Made by a program: the position numbers and the translations under genes. Shown in pieces: positions 34,148-42,246 of a stretch of 64,000 bases of DNA. Within the stretch, counting starts at the first letter, position 1; the number at the start of each line of letters is the position of its first letter. The stretch is from Bacillus sp. RAR_GA_16 (lineage in GTDB: Bacteria; Bacillota; Bacilli; Bacillales; Guptibacillaceae), in assembly GCF_020165985.1 (NCBI RefSeq), contig NZ_JAIUKZ010000015.1, forward strand, positions 310,001-374,000. The letters run 5' to 3'. Under the pieces are notes generated by a model that saw only the letters and a list, made by a program, of their open reading frames with translations, searched no databases and had not been told where the DNA came from.

Positions 34148-34675
34148 ATGTATATGCTATTTTCGTATAATGGTTTCACACCTAACCTTGCTCAGAATGT
34201 GTACGTAGCTTCAGGCGCCAAAATTATTGGGGACGTTACGATTGGAGAAGAATCGACTGTATGGTTTAATGCCGTTCTAAGAGGAGATGAAGCGCCTATT
34301 TCGATTGGAAAAGGATGCAATATCCAGGATAATTGCACGTGCCATTTATTTGAAGGATATCCCCTTGTGTTAGAAGATGAAGTATCTGTGGGACATAACG
34401 CGATTCTTCACGGTTGTACAATCCGCAAAGGAGCATTAATCGGTATGGGAGCAATCGTGCTTGACGGTGCTGAAATAGGTGAGGGCTCACTTATAGGAGC
34501 AAATACGCTCATCCCTTCAGGTAAAAAAATCCCTCCTAACTCTATGGTAATGGGGTCACCAGGAAAAGTGGTGAGGGAACTAACTCAGAAAGATAAAGAG
34601 CTGATCACCTTAACGATTGAAACGTATAAAACAAAAGGAAAAGAATTTAAAGACCAGTCTATTGAAATCCGATGA
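34148..34675 (+). CDS. Gamma-carbonic anhydrase-like protein, PaaY type
   Basis: A 175-residue left-handed beta-helix protein built of hexapeptide repeats (AKIIGDVTIGEESTVWFNAVLRGD onward). It has the metal-site histidines in CTCHLFEGYP and VGHNAILHGCT, as in gamma-carbonic anhydrases and PaaY, which acts as a thioesterase relieving stalled phenylacetate intermediates. Next to paaX, the PaaY role is plausible, but general gamma-CA (YtoA-like) is possible. ATG at 34148 has AAAGGAG upstream; earlier starts lack it. Confidence 0.85.
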   Translation: MYMLFSYNGFTPNLAQNVYVASGAKIIGDVTIGEESTVWFNAVLRGDEAPISIGKGCNIQDNCTCHLFEGYPLVLEDEVSVGHNAILHGCTIRKGALIGMGAIVLDGAEIGEGSLIGANTLIPSGKKIPPNSMVMGSPGKVVRELTQKDKELITLTIETYKTKGKEFKDQSIEIR

Positions 34676-34684
34676 TAAAGATAA

Positions 34685-34711
34685 AGAAGGAACGGGCCCC
34701 CGTTCCTTCTT
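34685..34711. terminator. Bidirectional terminator between the paaY-like gene and paaX
   Basis: Stem AAGAAGGAACGGG / CCGTTCCTTCTT with a short C-rich loop. It stands between two convergent stops. Confidence 0.8.
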
Positions 34712-34712
34712 T

Positions 34713-35612
34713 CTAATTCGATCGCCTTTCAGATAATAAAGGATGATTTAACGCATCATAGCCGCGATCCTTATTTGTGAGTTCATTTCCTTCACGAAAC
34801 ACTTCTTCAAAGAAACGAGAAGCCGGTTTAGCAAGTGTTTTATAGTAATCGCTAAATAACATGGCTGCGTGATCTCCTGGCCATTCATCAGGTAATAGTT
34901 TGGATGGAAGTCCTGGATCAATAAAAAGAAACTTTCGGTACTCATGAACAAGCTTAGCGCGTTCTACAAAACACTCACCATCACTCATTTTTCCTTTTTC
35001 GATTTTACTTTGATCGACAATATAACGTTCACTATACTTTTTAATAAATTCACGGTATCGATCGCTTATCTCAATCAAATCCCAGCATTCGTTTACGAGT
35101 GCATGATTTTCATGCGGCCCTTTATAATCAGCTATGAAAAAATGAACATAATCATTGATTTCATACTTATCGATTAACCATTTCACCTGTTCTTCTAGAT
35201 GATTTGGAGAAAGCCACAAGCTAGCGGATGAACTTCCAAATCCACTCCAAACAAGCTCTTTCCGAAGCTCATCTCGAATATGGCGCTTTTCTTCAGGAAT
35301 GGTATAAAGAAACATGCGCCATCTTCCATCCCATTCAGTTGGCCGAAGCTTGAAGATCCTTTCGGCTGCCTCATCCATTCGCCTACTTCCACGCTCTGTT
35401 AAATAGTAGAAGCTTTTATTCCCTTCTTTTCTTGATTCCACCCAGCCCTGCTTACTCATTCTTGATATAGCCGCTCGTACAGATTGATCATTATGTCCGA
35501 ACTCCTTTAAGAGTCGAATTAAACTACCAATCCAAATTTCATTTCCATAGTGTCTAATATACTCACCATACAATGTAAAAATCATTGATCTAGTATTCAA
35601 ACTCTCGCTCAT
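34713..35612 (-). CDS. paaX: PaaX family transcriptional repressor
   Basis: A ~299-residue regulator. The N-terminal winged helix shows SMIFTLYGEYIRHYGNEIWIGSL, NDQSVRAAISRMSKQGWVESRKEGNKSFYYLTERG, typical of PaaX. The C-terminal part with WDGRWRMFLYTIPEEKR and GFGSSSASLWLSP matches the effector domain. PaaX represses phenylacetate genes and is released by phenylacetyl-CoA. Three ATG codons in a row stand at the start; the third (35612) has the best spacing to GGAGG. Its own promoter contains a palindrome like those before paaA and the bkd operon. Confidence 0.93.
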   Translation of the reverse strand: MSESLNTRSMIFTLYGEYIRHYGNEIWIGSLIRLLKEFGHNDQSVRAAISRMSKQGWVESRKEGNKSFYYLTERGSRRMDEAAERIFKLRPTEWDGRWRMFLYTIPEEKRHIRDELRKELVWSGFGSSSASLWLSPNHLEEQVKWLIDKYEINDYVHFFIADYKGPHENHALVNECWDLIEISDRYREFIKKYSERYIVDQSKIEKGKMSDGECFVERAKLVHEYRKFLFIDPGLPSKLLPDEWPGDHAAMLFSDYYKTLAKPASRFFEEVFREGNELTNKDRGYDALNHPLLSERRSN

Positions 35613-35643
35613 CATCATACCTCCGCTTGCCTTAAAAGCATTC

Positions 35644-35656
35644 CGTTATTATAACG
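35644..35656 (-). promoter_or_regulatory. Putative PaaX autoregulatory operator
   Basis: CGTTATAATAACG on the minus strand, a perfect 13-bp palindrome that contains a TATAAT -10. It is closely related to the CGTTAAATAAACG sites before the paaA and bkd operons. Confidence 0.55.
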
Positions 35657-35706
35657 CGGTTCAAATATGATGTTATACTACCAGAGCCTCTCCACAAGCG
35701 CAACAT

Positions 35707-36483
35707 TTACTCACCTTTGAATTGGGGCTTTCTCTTCTCTGCGAAGGCATCTAATGCCTCTAGTCGGTCACTCGTAGGGATCGTAACTTCATAAGCTTTC
35801 GATTCAATTGCCATTCCGGTGTGACGGTCCACATTCATTCCTTCTCGTACAGCAAACTTCGCCTGTTGCACGGCAATCGGGGCATTTTGACAAATCTCTT
35901 GAGCTAATTCTTCACATGTACGCAGTAAATTTTCACGTGCGACGACACCATTTAAAATGCCATATTCATAGGCGTCTTCTGATGTTAATTTTCGTGCGGT
36001 TAGCACTAATTCCATTGCTTTTGCAGTTCCGATTAATCGAGGCAGTCGTTGCGTTCCCCCCGCTCCTGGGATAATACCAAGACTTGTTTCGGTTAAGCCC
36101 ATTTTCGTCTCTTTGACGGCATAGCGAAAATCACATGCTAAAGCAAGCTCAAATCCCCCTCCGAATGCAAACCCGTTCAATGCGGCGATCGTAGGCTGAG
36201 GAAGAGACTCTACTGAAGAAAACACTTCACGGATTTTTTTTACATTGCGACGGACTTCACTTTCAGAGAGCGTTCTCCTCTCTTTCAAATCAGCCCCAGC
36301 ACTGAAAGCCCTTTCACCAGCACCTAAAAAAATCACTGCCCGAACATTTCGATCAGAATAAATATCGTCAACAATTCCCTGTAGAACAGAAAGGGTTTCA
36401 TAATTAAAACAGTTTAATACATCTGGACGATTTAACGTCACATAGCCAACATGGTTTTTCACTTCATATGTAACAACTGACAT
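35707..36483 (-). CDS. paaF: Enoyl-CoA hydratase, PaaF type
   Basis: A 258-residue crotonase. The oxyanion-hole segment is AALNGFAFGGGFELALACDF, and GLTETSLGIIPGAGGTQRLP carries a catalytic Glu. In the phenylacetate pathway PaaF hydrates the ring-opened enoyl-CoA. ATG at 36483 has GAGGAGGT upstream. It follows paaG on the same strand with a ~125-base gap that contains a weak hairpin. Assignment to PaaF rests mainly on position. Confidence 0.85.
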   Translation of the reverse strand: MSVVTYEVKNHVGYVTLNRPDVLNCFNYETLSVLQGIVDDIYSDRNVRAVIFLGAGERAFSAGADLKERRTLSESEVRRNVKKIREVFSSVESLPQPTIAALNGFAFGGGFELALACDFRYAVKETKMGLTETSLGIIPGAGGTQRLPRLIGTAKAMELVLTARKLTSEDAYEYGILNGVVARENLLRTCEELAQEICQNAPIAVQQAKFAVREGMNVDRHTGMAIESKAYEVTIPTSDRLEALDAFAEKRKPQFKGE

Positions 36484-36514
36484 TTAAAGACCTCCTCTAT
36501 AATGGTAAACATAG

Positions 36515-36547
36515 GAAAGAGCCGGGTAGTTGATCGACAACCACCTC
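36515..36547 (-). repeat. Hairpin between paaG and paaF
   Basis: AGCCGAGGTGGTTG pairs with CAACTACCCGGCT around TCGAT with one mismatch and one bulge. There is no T run, so it may be an mRNA-processing or stability hairpin rather than a terminator. Confidence 0.4.
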
Positions 36548-36609
36548 GGCTACTTTCGCTCTATCTCAACTATTCAAGATTTACCCCCGGTTTCCTGCTT
36601 TCTATCTCG

Positions 36610-37383
36610 TCATTTTCCTTGAAACACTGGTTTACGTTTCTCAGTAAATGCTCGTAGTCCTTCTAGATGATCATTCGTTTGGCCGGCTTCTGCTTGCGCA
36701 ACAGCCTCCATTTCAAGCACCTCATCAAGGGTACCATCCCAACTACGAAGGAGACTCTCCTTAATGAGACTCACAGCTTTTGGTGGAAGACTAGCAAGAC
36801 GATTCGCAAACTGACTCACACCCATTTCCCACTGATCATTGGAATAGACTTGCGTCACAAGTCCAAGTCGCTCCGCATCAGAAGCACTTACCTTGTCACC
36901 AAGTATGGCTAGTTCTAATGCTTTCGCGTGACCAATAAGACGCGGAAGAAAGTAGGTGCTTCCTGAGTCTGGTACAAGACCTACATGTACAAATGCTTCT
37001 ATAAAGCTTGCATTCTCATGAGCTAATCGAAAGTCACAGGCAAGAGCGAGGCTCATGCCTGCACCAGCGGCTACTCCGTTAACTGCAGCGATAACTGGTT
37101 TTGTAGATGAAGTTATTTCTTTTACCATCGGATTATAAGTAGATCGAAGCATTTCTCCGTGATCGACTCCTGATTCGACTCCATCTAAATCTTGACCTGA
37201 GCAAAAAGCTCTGCCATTCCCTGTAATGACGACACAGCGACTCTCGCTATCGTTATTCGCAAGCTTAATCGCTTCCGTTATTTCCTTATTCATCTGAAAT
37301 GTAAACGCATTCAATTTGTTTGGCCGATTCAGACGGATCCAGCTGATGCGATCTTTCACTTCATATTCAATTGTTTCAAACAT
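36610..37383 (-). CDS. paaG: Ring epoxyphenylacetyl-CoA isomerase, PaaG
   Basis: A 257-residue crotonase. It has ITGNGRAFCSGQDL, AAVNGVAAGAGMSLALACDF and the FVHVGLVPDSGSTYFLPRL segment with Asp in place of a second catalytic Glu, which is characteristic of PaaG. It isomerises the 1,2-epoxide to the seven-membered oxepin-CoA. ATG at 37383 is preceded by GGTGGAAGGA. It lies 15 bases after the EthD gene and so is probably in one unit with it. Confidence 0.9.
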   Translation of the reverse strand: MFETIEYEVKDRISWIRLNRPNKLNAFTFQMNKEITEAIKLANNDSESRCVVITGNGRAFCSGQDLDGVESGVDHGEMLRSTYNPMVKEITSSTKPVIAAVNGVAAGAGMSLALACDFRLAHENASFIEAFVHVGLVPDSGSTYFLPRLIGHAKALELAILGDKVSASDAERLGLVTQVYSNDQWEMGVSQFANRLASLPPKAVSLIKESLLRSWDGTLDEVLEMEAVAQAEAGQTNDHLEGLRAFTEKRKPVFQGK

Positions 37384-37398
37384 TCCTTCCACCTCACT

Positions 37399-37719
37399 TT
37401 ACTTTGCGTCAGCTGTTTCTTCAACCTCTTCCCCAATCATAAGTGTTACGAGATCTCCCGCAAAGCCCATTAAATCTTTACCTGAAGCTTTTCCTTCCTG
37501 AGACTTCATCCCAGCTTTCATAGATTCATGATCCTCATAGTACATCTCACACATTAAATAATAGTCACTTTTGCCCATCGGTGAGCCGACAATCTTTGTC
37601 ACGTCCATTTTCTTTAGTCCGGGGATTTTAGCTGTAATTGGGGCGTGCGTATTGAAATAATGCTCATCAAATTTTTGGGGATTCTCGGGATGCTTATACA
37701 GTGCGATTACTTTAACCAT
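37399..37719 (-). CDS. EthD family protein
   Basis: A 106-residue ferredoxin-like barrel protein. It begins MVKVIALYKHPENPQKFDEH, has HAPITAKIPGLKKMDVTKIVG, and ends with GEEVEETADAK. This is the EthD family, whose members act in ring oxidation or lactone handling, often beside monooxygenases. In phenylacetate clusters of Bacillaceae an EthD-like protein between paaD and paaG is plausible, but its reaction is not known. ATG at 37719 has AAAGG some bases upstream. Confidence 0.85.
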   Translation of the reverse strand: MVKVIALYKHPENPQKFDEHYFNTHAPITAKIPGLKKMDVTKIVGSPMGKSDYYLMCEMYYEDHESMKAGMKSQEGKASGKDLMGFAGDLVTLMIGEEVEETADAK

Positions 37720-37833
37720 CTTTCATCAACCTTTCTTTTTTAAAATTGGCAATGTTAACGAATGGTGTTGATTTTTGGCACATTCGAGTCAAAATTCGAG
37801 AAATCAACAATATAAGTTAACATAACCTTAAAA

Positions 37834-38304
37834 TTAAATGGAGACTGGCTTCATCGCTTCAAATGGATTTTTACAACTCTTACAGTACAAAATGCTTCGA
37901 CATGCTGCAGGTCCAAAAATGTTATCCATTGTCGTGTAAACAGATCCGCAATAGGGACAAGGGACATGCCATTCCCCGTTAACTTGATCAGGCGGAGCAA
38001 TACCAAATTCCTTCAACGCCTGTTTTCCTTTCTCTGAGACAAGGTCAGTTGTCCAAATAGGAAAACGAATAAAGGAAACAGAAACAGAATTCACTTCATG
38101 AATACTTTCTACAGCAACCTTTATATTCCTTTTTATGATTTCTAGTGCAGGACACCCTGAGAATGTTGGCATGACTTCAATCGAGACATGACTTTCCAGA
38201 AGATGTACCTGATGAATCATCCCCAGATCCACCACGCTTACAACTGGAATTTCAGGATCTTTTACTAAATCAAGCACCTCCATCACTTTTTCTTTAAGTA
38301 TCAT
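37834..38304 (-). CDS. paaD: Phenylacetyl-CoA epoxidase maturation subunit PaaD
   Basis: A 156-residue protein. The N-terminal MIP18/DUF59 part shows VKDPEIPVVSVVDLGMI and MPTFSGCPALEIIKR; the C-terminal part has a zinc site with CPYCGS and CKSCKNPFEAMKP. PaaD is needed for iron-sulfur maturation in the epoxidase system. ATG at 38304 has GGAG 8 bases upstream; a GTG in front lies within the paaC stop region. It directly follows paaC. Confidence 0.93.
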   Translation of the reverse strand: MILKEKVMEVLDLVKDPEIPVVSVVDLGMIHQVHLLESHVSIEVMPTFSGCPALEIIKRNIKVAVESIHEVNSVSVSFIRFPIWTTDLVSEKGKQALKEFGIAPPDQVNGEWHVPCPYCGSVYTTMDNIFGPAACRSILYCKSCKNPFEAMKPVSI

Positions 38305-38306
38305 TC

Positions 38307-39083
38307 TCACCACTCCGCTGTAGGGATAGATTGATAAACTTCTGACAACGTTTCGAGAGCTTTTGTTAAATAGGGCGTATGAACCCCGTTTCGCCCATCT
38401 CCCTGTTTCATTTTCATTGAATACTTTGCTTCTTCTTTATTTAAGTAAGTCATCCACCGTTCTTTAAGAACCTCTTCACTTTCAATCAAGGAAAGCCTTA
38501 CCATACGATCACCAAATTGCCCGTATGAAAAAACACCACCTAACTCTTCTAGTACCGTGATGACGGATTCTTCCATTCTCCTTTTTGCTTCAGGGGTACT
38601 ATTGATCAGTTGGTTAAACCAAACTTCCCAATGCATCATATGGTAGCTCATCTCAATAGAGATCTTTTGGGCAATTTGCTGAAGAGGCTCATAAGATGCT
38701 TCCTTAATCGAGTCTAATCGAATCTTCTTGGCCAGCGTATAGAAATAATTTCGAACAACAGTAAATGCCCAATCATATGAAGGACTTTCTAAATAAGTCC
38801 CCGTTCCATTCGGGAGCTCGACAAGGATCGCATTTCGAAAATGCTCAGGAGAGCGATTATGGGTTAAGGCATCCACTTGCCCTTCCCCAAGTTCTTCGAG
38901 TAGCCCATAATAAAGTGCAGCATGCCCCATCAAATCCTGACTGATGGAAGCAAACGCCACATCCTCTTCGATATGAGGAGCAAGACCTAGCCATTCTGAT
39001 CCACGATAGGCGAGGAGAAAATCATCATCAGCTAATTGATAGATCAGTTCAATTAAGCACTCTCGGTATTCCGTTGACTCCAT
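38307..39083 (-). CDS. paaC: Phenylacetyl-CoA epoxidase subunit PaaC
   Basis: A 258-residue ferritin-like helical subunit that pairs with PaaA as scaffold. It contains LAYRGSEWLGLAPHIEEDVAFASISQDLMGHAALYY and MSYHMMHWEVWFNQL, family features. It lacks a complete metal site of its own, in line with a structural role. The start overlaps the paaB stop (TAATG). Confidence 0.93.
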   Translation of the reverse strand: MESTEYRECLIELIYQLADDDFLLAYRGSEWLGLAPHIEEDVAFASISQDLMGHAALYYGLLEELGEGQVDALTHNRSPEHFRNAILVELPNGTGTYLESPSYDWAFTVVRNYFYTLAKKIRLDSIKEASYEPLQQIAQKISIEMSYHMMHWEVWFNQLINSTPEAKRRMEESVITVLEELGGVFSYGQFGDRMVRLSLIESEEVLKERWMTYLNKEEAKYSMKMKQGDGRNGVHTPYLTKALETLSEVYQSIPTAEW

Positions 39084-39427
39084 TAGCCTTCTCCTCCTCC
39101 CATAATGTCTTTTTCAGTAAGTTGCTCTTGCTCATACTGACGCCACTTTTTCTTTAAATACCCATATCCCTTTGTCTCACGATAACTTTTCTCTAAATGG
39201 TTCATCGTTTCTTTTTCTTCCTGACTCATCCGCTTTATATGTCCCCGCTTCACAACCCAAATATCAGCAACTTGCTCCCGTCGAAAGAAATTCTCTTTCG
39301 CCATAATGAATGCGAGTTCCTCGTTTGGTGCAAGGAGACTAAATTGATGTTGTAGCGCAGATGTGTCTGTTTTCTTACTAAACACCTCATAAACCTCATA
39401 GAAAAGACTACCCTCTTCACTCACCAT
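39083..39427 (-). CDS. paaB: Phenylacetyl-CoA epoxidase subunit PaaB
   Basis: A 114-residue small subunit. It shows FYEVYEVFSKKTDTSALQHQ, APNEELAFIMAKENFFRRE and IWVVKRGHIKRM, the PaaB pattern. It links PaaA-PaaC units. ATG at 39427 follows GAGGTGAGAT, which also forms the paaA stop region. It overlaps paaC by 1 base. Confidence 0.94.
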   Translation of the reverse strand: MVSEEGSLFYEVYEVFSKKTDTSALQHQFSLLAPNEELAFIMAKENFFRREQVADIWVVKRGHIKRMSQEEKETMNHLEKSYRETKGYGYLKKKWRQYEQEQLTEKDIMGGGEG

Positions 39428-39430
39428 ATC

Positions 39431-40384
39431 TCACCTCGCAACTTTTGATACCCTACTTGATCCAAGTGCTTCCCTTACCCAACTGTTCATTTCATATGAT
39501 TGCACCCGAAGCGCTAATCGCTCCTTTGATTTCGGGCCATGACCGGTTACTATTTTCTTAAATTCTTCCCAATCTGGTTGTTGATACTGCCATTCTGACG
39601 TTTCTGCATCAAACCGAAGTGTAGGATCTGGAATCGTTAGACCAAGTGCCCATACGCGCGGCACATACTTTGTTAGAAATTCCTGCCTGAGCTGTTCATT
39701 TGTTTTTGTCCGAAGCTTGTAGCGCATATTTTTATCTTGGTTGCTATGCCCGGTTTCCGCATTTGTTCTTGGGCCAAAGAACATTAGTAACGAGGACCAC
39801 CATCTGTTAATGGAGTCTTGTAACAACGCTCGTTGCTCGTTCGTTCCTTCAGCTAAACTCATAATAATACTTTCTCCGTGTTGAGCATGGAATACCTCTT
39901 CTGCGCAAATCCGTTTCAAAGCGCGGCCATAAGGGCCATAAGAAGTACCAAGCATCATAGTTTGAGAAATGATGGCCGCACCGTCTACTAACCATGCAAT
40001 GACCCCAGCATCCCCCCACGTCGGGGCTTTCATATGAAAAACATTATGAAATTTCAACTTCCCTGAAAAAAGATCTTTCATAATATCATCACGATTTTTC
40101 CCTAGGGGTTCCATTAAATCTTCCGCTACTCGAAGTAATAATTGTCCATGTCCCATTTCATCCTGAACTTTTGCCATGATCGCAAGCTTACGGTAAACAG
40201 TTGGAGCCTTTGGAACCCACTCTTTTTCAGGTAAAGCGCCCATTATTTCACTAATTCCATGCATGGAAATTAAGCGAATCAAAGCTTCTCGGTAGTCGTC
40301 CGGCATCCAATCATCCGCTTCAATTTTTTCACCTTGATCAATTCGACTCATAAAATGATCCATTCTTTCATTTGCAACCTCCAC
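39431..40384 (-). CDS. paaA: Phenylacetyl-CoA epoxidase catalytic subunit PaaA
   Basis: A 317-residue di-iron oxygenase that epoxidises the ring of phenylacetyl-CoA with O2. Metal ligands stand in KVQDEMGHGQL and EEVFHAQHGES, and WGDAGVIAWLVDGAAI is characteristic. GTG at 40384 is chosen as start since it has AGGAGG 8 bases upstream; another GTG at 40393 is inside that site. It leads the paaABCD operon behind a SigA promoter with a palindromic operator. Confidence 0.94.
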   Translation of the reverse strand: MEVANERMDHFMSRIDQGEKIEADDWMPDDYREALIRLISMHGISEIMGALPEKEWVPKAPTVYRKLAIMAKVQDEMGHGQLLLRVAEDLMEPLGKNRDDIMKDLFSGKLKFHNVFHMKAPTWGDAGVIAWLVDGAAIISQTMMLGTSYGPYGRALKRICAEEVFHAQHGESIIMSLAEGTNEQRALLQDSINRWWSSLLMFFGPRTNAETGHSNQDKNMRYKLRTKTNEQLRQEFLTKYVPRVWALGLTIPDPTLRFDAETSEWQYQQPDWEEFKKIVTGHGPKSKERLALRVQSYEMNSWVREALGSSRVSKVAR

Positions 40385-40403
40385 TGTCCGCACCTCCTAT
40401 ATA

Positions 40404-40446
40404 ACGTTTATTTAACGTCATTATATTTTATTGTCATATAAATTTC
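40404..40446 (-). promoter_or_regulatory. paaA operon promoter with putative PaaX operator
   Basis: On the minus strand TTGAAA, a 17-bp spacer, then TATAAT, followed at the start point by the near-palindrome ACGTTAAATAAACGT (40404-40418), then AGGAGG. The bkd operon promoter has the same layout. Confidence 0.65.
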
Positions 40447-40470
40447 AATTGTTTTCTGATTATTCACAAT

Positions 40471-40499
40471 AAAAGCCGATCCATTTTGGATCGGCTTTT
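40471..40499 (-). terminator. Terminator of the acyl-CoA ligase gene
   Basis: Stem AAAAGCCGATCC / GGATCGGCTTTT with a 5-nt loop; on the minus strand the stem runs into TTTTATT. Located 10 bases after the ligase stop. Confidence 0.8.
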
Positions 40500-40509
40500 G
40501 GCTTTTGTA

Positions 40510-42034
40510 TTAAGCTTTCACTTGTTTACGAAGAGCTTTTCTTAATATTTTTCCAGTTGTATTCTTTGGCAACTCATTAATAAACTCCACAATCGTTGGG
40601 CATTTGTATTTTGCCAGATGTTCTTTACAATAGTTCATCACATCTTCTTCCGTCATTTCCTGTGTTGTGACAATAAATGCTTGGACCGCTTCTCCAAAAT
40701 TTGGATCAGGCACTCCTACAACTGCCGCTTCAACGATATCAGGATGTTGATAAAGAACTTCTTCTACTTCTCTTGGATAGACATTATAACCGCCAACAAT
40801 AACCATATCTTTCTTTCGATCGACAATATAGAAGTAGCCCTCTTCATCCATTCTTGCTAAATCACCAGTAAATAGCCAGCCTTCTTTTAGGGTCACTGCG
40901 GTATCTTCAGGCATTTTATAATACCCTTTCATGACATTCGGTCCTTTAACCGCAAGCTCTCCGACCTCTCCTACCGGCACTTCCTGCCCTAGTTCATCAA
41001 CGACTTTATTCTCAACATTCGTGATGTTCCTGCCAATCGAACCTGCTTTTCGTGGACGATTCCAGGGGATTGAAACACGTAACAGGGGAAGCCTCTGACA
41101 ATCCATACCCTTCTGAAATACGAACCTGAAATTTCTCTTCAAAACGATGAAGAAGGGCCACAGGTAAAGAAGAACCTCCTGAAATACAAAGGCGTATGTG
41201 CTGAAAATATTCAGCCCGTCCTTCAGGGTATTGGTATAAGAAATTATACATTGTTGGAACTCCTGCAAAAATAGTAGCTTTGTATTTCTCAGCGACACGG
41301 AAAACTTCTTGAGGACTGAACTTCGGAAGAATTAAAAGCGTTCCTCCAGATGTAAGTGGGGCGTTCATAGAAACAGTCATGCAAAAAACATGGAACATAG
41401 GAAGTGCAGTGATGACAACGTCACCGGAAGAGATTTGGAGGTAAGAGCCTGTATCTGAAGCATTGCTAAATAAGTTCTTATGTGTGAGCATCGCACCTTT
41501 TGGTTTTCCTGTCGTTCCAGATGTATAAAGAATCACAGCCAGGTCATCATCGTTTATTTTGACCTGTTGTAAAGACTCACTCTGATCTTCACCCATAAGT
41601 GAAAACGGTTTCATTTTTATGTTTGAAACAGACTTTTCTTCACCCTTACCTGTATATACTACAAGAACGATGTTTTGTAGCTGATCAGCCATTTTTTCGA
41701 CTAAAGGTAGCCCTTGTTCCAACGTAACGATCGCTTTGACATCTCCATTATGAAGAAGATAACCAATTTCATCTGGCGTATAAATTGGGTTAATTGGAAT
41801 AACCACTGCACCAGCTCGTAATACACCGTAATAAGCAATTAAAAATTCAGGTGAGTTCCCTAGTATGAGAGCCACGTGATCGTTCTTATTAATTCCCTCT
41901 GCCATTAAATTCGCAGCAAACGCAGAAACCTTTTGATCAAGTTCTTTGTACAAGACAGCCTCATCCTGATAAATATAAGCCTGTTTCTCAGGATAGGTCG
42001 ACGCTGTCTCTGTTAATTGCTGAGATAGATTCAT
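40510..42034 (-). pseudogene. lcfB: Long-chain fatty acid-CoA ligase, LcfB type, apparent frameshift
   Basis: Two overlapping frames make one ~507-residue acyl-CoA ligase. The first (ATG 42034) has the AMP-binding P-loop ILYTSGTTGKPKGAMLTH and [15 protein letters not shown], then breaks. The second resumes at RPRKAGSIG and includes [26 protein letters not shown] and the catalytic Lys in [13 protein letters not shown]. Removing one T from GATTCC at 41058-41063 joins them. No other damage is seen, so a sequence error is likely. A FadR box and a good promoter precede it; lcfB of Bacillus subtilis is FadR-controlled, and neighbours match yhfI and lplJ there. Confidence 0.88.
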
Positions 42035-42050
42035 TCGCTCTCCTCCTATA

Positions 42051-42068
42051 TGAATGAGTAGTCATTCA
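42051..42068. promoter_or_regulatory. FadR operator upstream of lcfB
   Basis: TGAATGAGTAGTCATTCA, a full match to the Bacillus FadR consensus TGAATGAMTANTCATTCA except for the M position. It sits between the start point and the ribosome site. FadR represses fatty acid degradation genes until long-chain acyl-CoA appears. Confidence 0.88.
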
Positions 42069-42087
42069 TTTTTAATTTTCTAAATAT

Positions 42088-42116
42088 ATTATATTGGAAG
42101 AAAATTTTACTAGCAA
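42088..42116 (-). promoter_or_regulatory. SigA promoter of lcfB
   Basis: TTGCTA (42111-42116), a 17-bp spacer, TATAAT (42088-42093), read on the minus strand, 20 bases before the FadR box. Confidence 0.75.
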
Positions 42117-42214
42117 GGGGAACAGAAGAAAGTTCATAATTTAATTCTAAATAAAGTTCATTTACATCAATCATTTAACTGGAATGTATTAACTGAGATA
42201 GAGCGACTTTAATA

Positions 42215-42246
42215 GAAGAAGGAGCTGGATATCCAGCTCCTTCTTT
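42215..42246 (-). terminator. Terminator at the end of lplJ
   Basis: Stem AAGAAGGAGCTGG / CCAGCTCCTTCTT around ATAT, touching the lplJ stop codon. The T run is interrupted. Confidence 0.7.

Noticed and set aside
37752-37760. A PaaX-like half-site (GTTAACG) before the EthD gene
   Set aside because: Only half of the palindrome is present and no promoter lies in the matching position.
40510-41298. A separate C-terminal AMP-ligase gene
   Set aside because: Its first ~75 residues are out-of-frame noise, and the overlap with the upstream part is explained by a one-base shift at GATTCC.
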